46,965 nt of DNA from Bacteroidales bacterium (lineage in GTDB: Bacteria > Bacteroidota > Bacteroidia > Bacteroidales > P3). A program made the translations under genes and the position numbers. Shown here one piece after another: positions 44,415-46,965 of this stretch. Numbering within the stretch: position 1 is the stretch's first letter; every line of letters begins with the position of its first letter. The stretch is from NCBI GenBank assembly GCA_030523765.1, contig JAUNHX010000018.1, forward strand, positions 1-46,965, written 5' to 3'. A model generated the notes under the pieces. It was given only the letters and a program-made list of their open reading frames with translations. It was not told where the DNA came from and searched no databases.

Positions 44415-45434
44415 ATGAATATTCTTGTCACCGGCGGTGCCGGATTCATTGGCAGCCATACCATCATTGAACTCTACAAAGCGGGCCACACCGTAGTGGT
44501 CGTCGATAACCTCAGCAATTCAAGCAAGGAGAGTCTGCGAAGAGTAGCCGAACTTGCTGGCGTAGAGAAAATACCCTTCTATCCTGTGGATATCCGCGAT
44601 CGCGAGGGACTCAACAAAGTGATGGAATCCCATACCTTCGATGCCTGCATCCATTTTGCGGGACTCAAGGCTGTTGGCGAATCGGTAGAAAAGCCTTGGG
44701 AGTATTACGAGAACAATATCAATGGTACGCTGGTACTGCTCGATGTGATGAGAAAACATAACTGCAAGAATATTATCTTCTCGAGCAGCGCTACCGTTTA
44801 TGGCGATCCTGCCGTCATCCCCATCACCGAGGAGTGTCCCAAAGGTCATTGCACCAATCCCTATGGACAAACCAAGAGCATGCTCGAGGAGATTCTGATG
44901 GATATCCAGAAAGCCGATCCCGAATGGAATGTGGTACTCCTACGTTATTTCAACCCCATCGGAGCCCATCCCAGCGGCCGTATCGGCGAAGATCCTCAGG
45001 GCATCCCCAACAACCTGATGCCTTATATCACCCAAGTGGCTGTGGGCAAACGCGCCGAACTGGGTGTCTTCGGCAACGACTACGACACCCCCGACGGTAC
45101 TGGCGTCCGCGATTTCATCCATGTCGTCGATCTCGCCACCGGCCACGTCAAAGCACTGCAAGCTATCCAACGGCAGTGTGGCATCTCCATCTATAACCTG
45201 GGTACGGGCCACGGATACAGTGTCCTCGACCTCGTCAAAGCCTTCCAGTCGGCCACCGGCATCACCATCCCCTACAGCATCAAAGCCCGTCGCCCGGGCG
45301 ATATCGCCACCTGCTATAGCAACCCCGCCAAAGCAGAACGCGAACTGGGATGGAAAGCACAGAATGGTATCAACGAGATGTGCCGCGATGCATGGAACTG
45401 GCAGCGCCAAAATCCCGAAGGCTACAAAGCATAA
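44415..45434 (+). CDS. galE: UDP-glucose 4-epimerase
   Basis: A 339-residue short-chain dehydrogenase/reductase enzyme that interconverts UDP-glucose and UDP-galactose (or their N-acetyl forms). It has the NAD-binding GGAGFIGSHT, the catalytic serine region FSSSATVYGDP, the YGQTK pair (Y and K), LRYFNPIGAHPSGRIGEDP and RPGDIATCYSNP near the end. The length is normal. It supplies sugar nucleotides for glycans or takes part in galactose use. It is followed after 44 bases by the YiiX-like gene and then rhaD, probably in one transcript. Confidence 0.96.
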   Translation: MNILVTGGAGFIGSHTIIELYKAGHTVVVVDNLSNSSKESLRRVAELAGVEKIPFYPVDIRDREGLNKVMESHTFDACIHFAGLKAVGESVEKPWEYYENNINGTLVLLDVMRKHNCKNIIFSSSATVYGDPAVIPITEECPKGHCTNPYGQTKSMLEEILMDIQKADPEWNVVLLRYFNPIGAHPSGRIGEDPQGIPNNLMPYITQVAVGKRAELGVFGNDYDTPDGTGVRDFIHVVDLATGHVKALQAIQRQCGISIYNLGTGHGYSVLDLVKAFQSATGITIPYSIKARRPGDIATCYSNPAKAERELGWKAQNGINEMCRDAWNWQRQNPEGYKA

Positions 45435-45478
45435 CCCCTTGTCGTTTTATTCACATTCATAACATTCAGCATTTTGCT

Positions 45479-46147
45479 ATGAACAAACCTATCCTACTTC
45501 TATTCGTATTGCTCCTCCTCACCACCGTCGCCTGCAATCGCAATCCCCATCAGCCTATGATAGGCGACACCATCCCTGTGGTTACCGATCAAGAGTCGTC
45601 GCTTCAACGGGGCGACCTCCTCTTCGTGGGTGGCGACAGTCAGATGGACGACGCCATTATGGGCAGCACTGGTTATTTCACCCACGTAGCCATCGTCGAC
45701 CGCCAAGGCGACGACATCTACCTCATCGAGTCGACCCCCCGCCACGGAGTCACCTACCGTCCCATTGCCGACTTCTACCAAGATGCCATGCTCAGCGACA
45801 GCACCCGTGCCACCATCTACGGCATGCGTTTGTCCCATCCCTTCGATGTCGACAAAGCTATCGCCATCGCCAAATCGCATATCGGCGAAACCTACGACTC
45901 CCTCTATCTCCCCGGCAACGACCGTGTCTACTGCTCCGAGCTGGTCACCGAAGCCTATCTCGATATGGACGGGAAACCCATCTTCTCGCTCCATTCTATA
46001 AACTTCCGCGATGTCAACGGCGAAATGCCGCAGTTCTGGATCGACTGGTATCAGCAGCTCCACGCTCCCATCCCCGAAGGGGTGCTGGGCAGCAACCCCA
46101 ACAATATGTTTAAATCTTCGAAACTCAATATGGTGTGTAAGCTCTAA
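45479..46147 (+). CDS. YiiX/YebB-like N1pC/P60-type cysteine hydrolase, lipoprotein
   Basis: A 222-residue lipoprotein with the lipobox LTTVACN. The permuted papain-like fold of the YiiX/YebB family shows LQRGDLLFVGG, then the histidine in GYFTHVAIVDRQG, and the cysteine nucleophile in DRVYCSELVTEAYLDM, in the His-before-Cys order typical of the permuted group. Substrates may be peptidoglycan peptides or lipids; unknown. A longer frame starts inside galE at 45350, but the signal sequence fixes the start at the ATG at 45479. It lies between galE and rhaD, 7 bases before the latter. Confidence 0.88.
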   Translation: MNKPILLLFVLLLLTTVACNRNPHQPMIGDTIPVVTDQESSLQRGDLLFVGGDSQMDDAIMGSTGYFTHVAIVDRQGDDIYLIESTPRHGVTYRPIADFYQDAMLSDSTRATIYGMRLSHPFDVDKAIAIAKSHIGETYDSLYLPGNDRVYCSELVTEAYLDMDGKPIFSLHSINFRDVNGEMPQFWIDWYQQLHAPIPEGVLGSNPNNMFKSSKLNMVCKL

Positions 46148-46154
46148 TCCCCCC

Positions 46155-46865
46155 ATGACGAGTACCGATATCCTCAATCAATGCGCCCACGTTGCCCAAT
46201 GGTTATGGCAACGCCAGTGGGCCGAACGCAACGGTGGAAATATGGTAGCCCTGCTCCCCGCCGATGCCGATACCGAATACCGTCAGCTGCCGCCACTCTC
46301 CTCTCCTACCCCCATCGGACTCTCCGTACCCCATCTCATCGGCCGCCATCTATACTGCAAAGGGAGTGGCTGTCGTATGCGCGATCTGGCTCGTGCGCCG
46401 ATGGATTATGGGTCGATCATCCGCATCCTCCCCGACGGAGAGCATTATATTATTGTAGCCAGCCGTCCTATCCTCCCCACCAGCGAGCTCGCCTCCCATC
46501 TCGCCATCCACAACTATCTCGTCGCCTCCCATTCCCCTCATCAGGCCACACTCCACACCCATCCTCATCATCTCATAGCCCTCTCCCATCGCCTCCCCTC
46601 GCTCGATTCCCTCTCCGATCAGCTCCTCTCCATGATGCCCGAAACGCGACTCTTCGTCCCTCGCGGCATCGGCATCGTCCCCTATCTCGAGCCCGGCAGT
46701 GTCGCCTTAGCCCAACAAACCCTCGCCCAGCTCCACCACCACGATATCGTCCTCTGGAGCCAACACGGCGTCCTCGCCGTAGGCCCCGATATGGAAGAGG
46801 CCTTCGACACCATCGATATCATGGAGAAATCGGCCCGCATCCTCCTTCTCTCCCAAAGCCGATAA
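46155..46865 (+). CDS. rhaD: Rhamnulose-1-phosphate aldolase (class II), short C-terminus
   Basis: A 236-residue zinc aldolase that splits L-rhamnulose 1-phosphate into DHAP and L-lactaldehyde. It matches Bacteroides RhaD as I recall it: WQRQWAERNGGNMV, YCKGSGCRMRDLARAPMDYG, PTSELASHLAIHNYL (catalytic Glu), LHTHPHHLIALSH (zinc His pair), PRGIGIVPY and LWSQHGVLAVGPD (third His). It ends soon after the SARILLLSQS helix, about 30 residues earlier than the Bacteroides enzyme. No rhamnose kinase, isomerase, permease or regulator is adjacent, which is unusual. The frame opens upstream at 46011, but the ATG at 46155 is the proper start. Confidence 0.88.
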   Translation: MTSTDILNQCAHVAQWLWQRQWAERNGGNMVALLPADADTEYRQLPPLSSPTPIGLSVPHLIGRHLYCKGSGCRMRDLARAPMDYGSIIRILPDGEHYIIVASRPILPTSELASHLAIHNYLVASHSPHQATLHTHPHHLIALSHRLPSLDSLSDQLLSMMPETRLFVPRGIGIVPYLEPGSVALAQQTLAQLHHHDIVLWSQHGVLAVGPDMEEAFDTIDIMEKSARILLLSQSR

Positions 46866-46909
46866 CCCCTCCCCCACAATCGCTTCCTTTCCCTTTTTGC
46901 CCCCCTCTT

Positions 46910-46930
46910 TTAGCGGGGGGAAATCCCTTA
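46910..46930. other. GC hairpin downstream of rhaD
   Basis: CCCCCC (46910-46915) can pair with GGGGGG (46925-46930) around a 9-base loop, 45 bases after the rhaD stop. No U-tract follows on either strand, so termination is uncertain. Confidence 0.35.
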
Positions 46931-46937
46931 TAGCTTT

Positions 46938-46965
46938 CGGATATCCCGGATGTTCCGGATGTCCC
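46938..46965. repeat. CCCGGATGT-type tandem repeat at right contig end
   Basis: The final 28 bases contain CGGATATCCCGGATG, identical to bases 1-15, followed by TTCCGGATGTCCC. The sequence is a run of imperfect 9-base units (CCCGGATRT or TCCGGATGT) cut by the window end. Confidence 0.65.

Noticed and set aside
1..46965. Possible circular element because both ends share a 15-base sequence
   Set aside because: The shared sequence is a short repeat with different flanks at each end, and the gene content is core chromosomal with no replication or mobilisation genes.
1..46965. CRISPR arrays, tRNA or rRNA genes, insertion sequences, phage genes
   Set aside because: I looked for direct-repeat/spacer patterns, tRNA-like arms, transposase motifs and phage proteins and saw none that hold up.

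Overview
The window looks like a chromosomal contig from an anaerobic, gut- or rumen-type member of the Bacteroidota, probably order Bacteroidales. The signs are Bacteroidota-type -7 promoter elements (TAnnTTTG) ahead of several genes, lipoproteins and signal peptides of Bacteroidota style (ends such as LQAQ), a GldB homologue, a DUF4919 protein, PepSY-like and WG-repeat proteins, and a three-subunit menaquinone-type fumarate reductase/succinate dehydrogenase. I cannot place it to genus. I see no rRNA, tRNA, transposase, phage gene or CRISPR array. Most genes are ordinary chromosomal genes; the accessory interest lies in cell-envelope genes.

Layout. (1) 1-16427, all on the minus strand: glycosyltransferase, hflX and a C_GCAxxG_C_C protein as one operon; topoisomerase IV subunit A with its own promoter; a run of pepA, pdxA and polA preceded by an M28 peptidase; and an acyl-CoA dehydrogenase behind etfB-etfA. 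(2) 16428-17437 has no convincing protein gene but carries a promoter-plus-terminator unit that may be a ~155-nt RNA or an attenuated etfB leader. (3) 17438-28792, plus strand: a long coiled-coil lipoprotein with a strong terminator; an operon of a MurL-type muropeptide epimerase, a probable outer-membrane protein, an S41 lipoprotein protease and an unusual PPDK-like protein; then rdgB, a bifunctional-nuclease/UVR protein, purine nucleoside phosphorylase and a BASS transporter. (4) 28806-42218, minus strand: GldB-like lipoprotein, LTA-synthase-like enzyme, DgkB/YegS-like lipid kinase, SUI1 and an EamA transporter; sdhC-sdhA-sdhB with a clear terminator; small secreted proteins; dihydroorotase; a WG-repeat protein. 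(5) 42219-42956 is AT-rich and non-coding, with divergent promoters for the WG-repeat gene and glyA. (6) 42957-46865, plus strand: glyA with terminator, then galE, a YiiX-like lipoprotein hydrolase and rhaD.

Working together. SdhCAB with EtfAB and the acyl-CoA dehydrogenase are redox modules feeding or draining a quinone pool. The overlapping LtaS-like and DgkB-like genes suggest a glycerophosphate-transfer and diacylglycerol-recycling pair, known from Gram-positive lipoteichoic-acid synthesis but unexpected here. MurL points to the alternative L-Glu-first route to D-Glu in peptidoglycan. Both contig ends carry copies of the same short CCCGGATGT-like repeat, which may be where the assembly broke.
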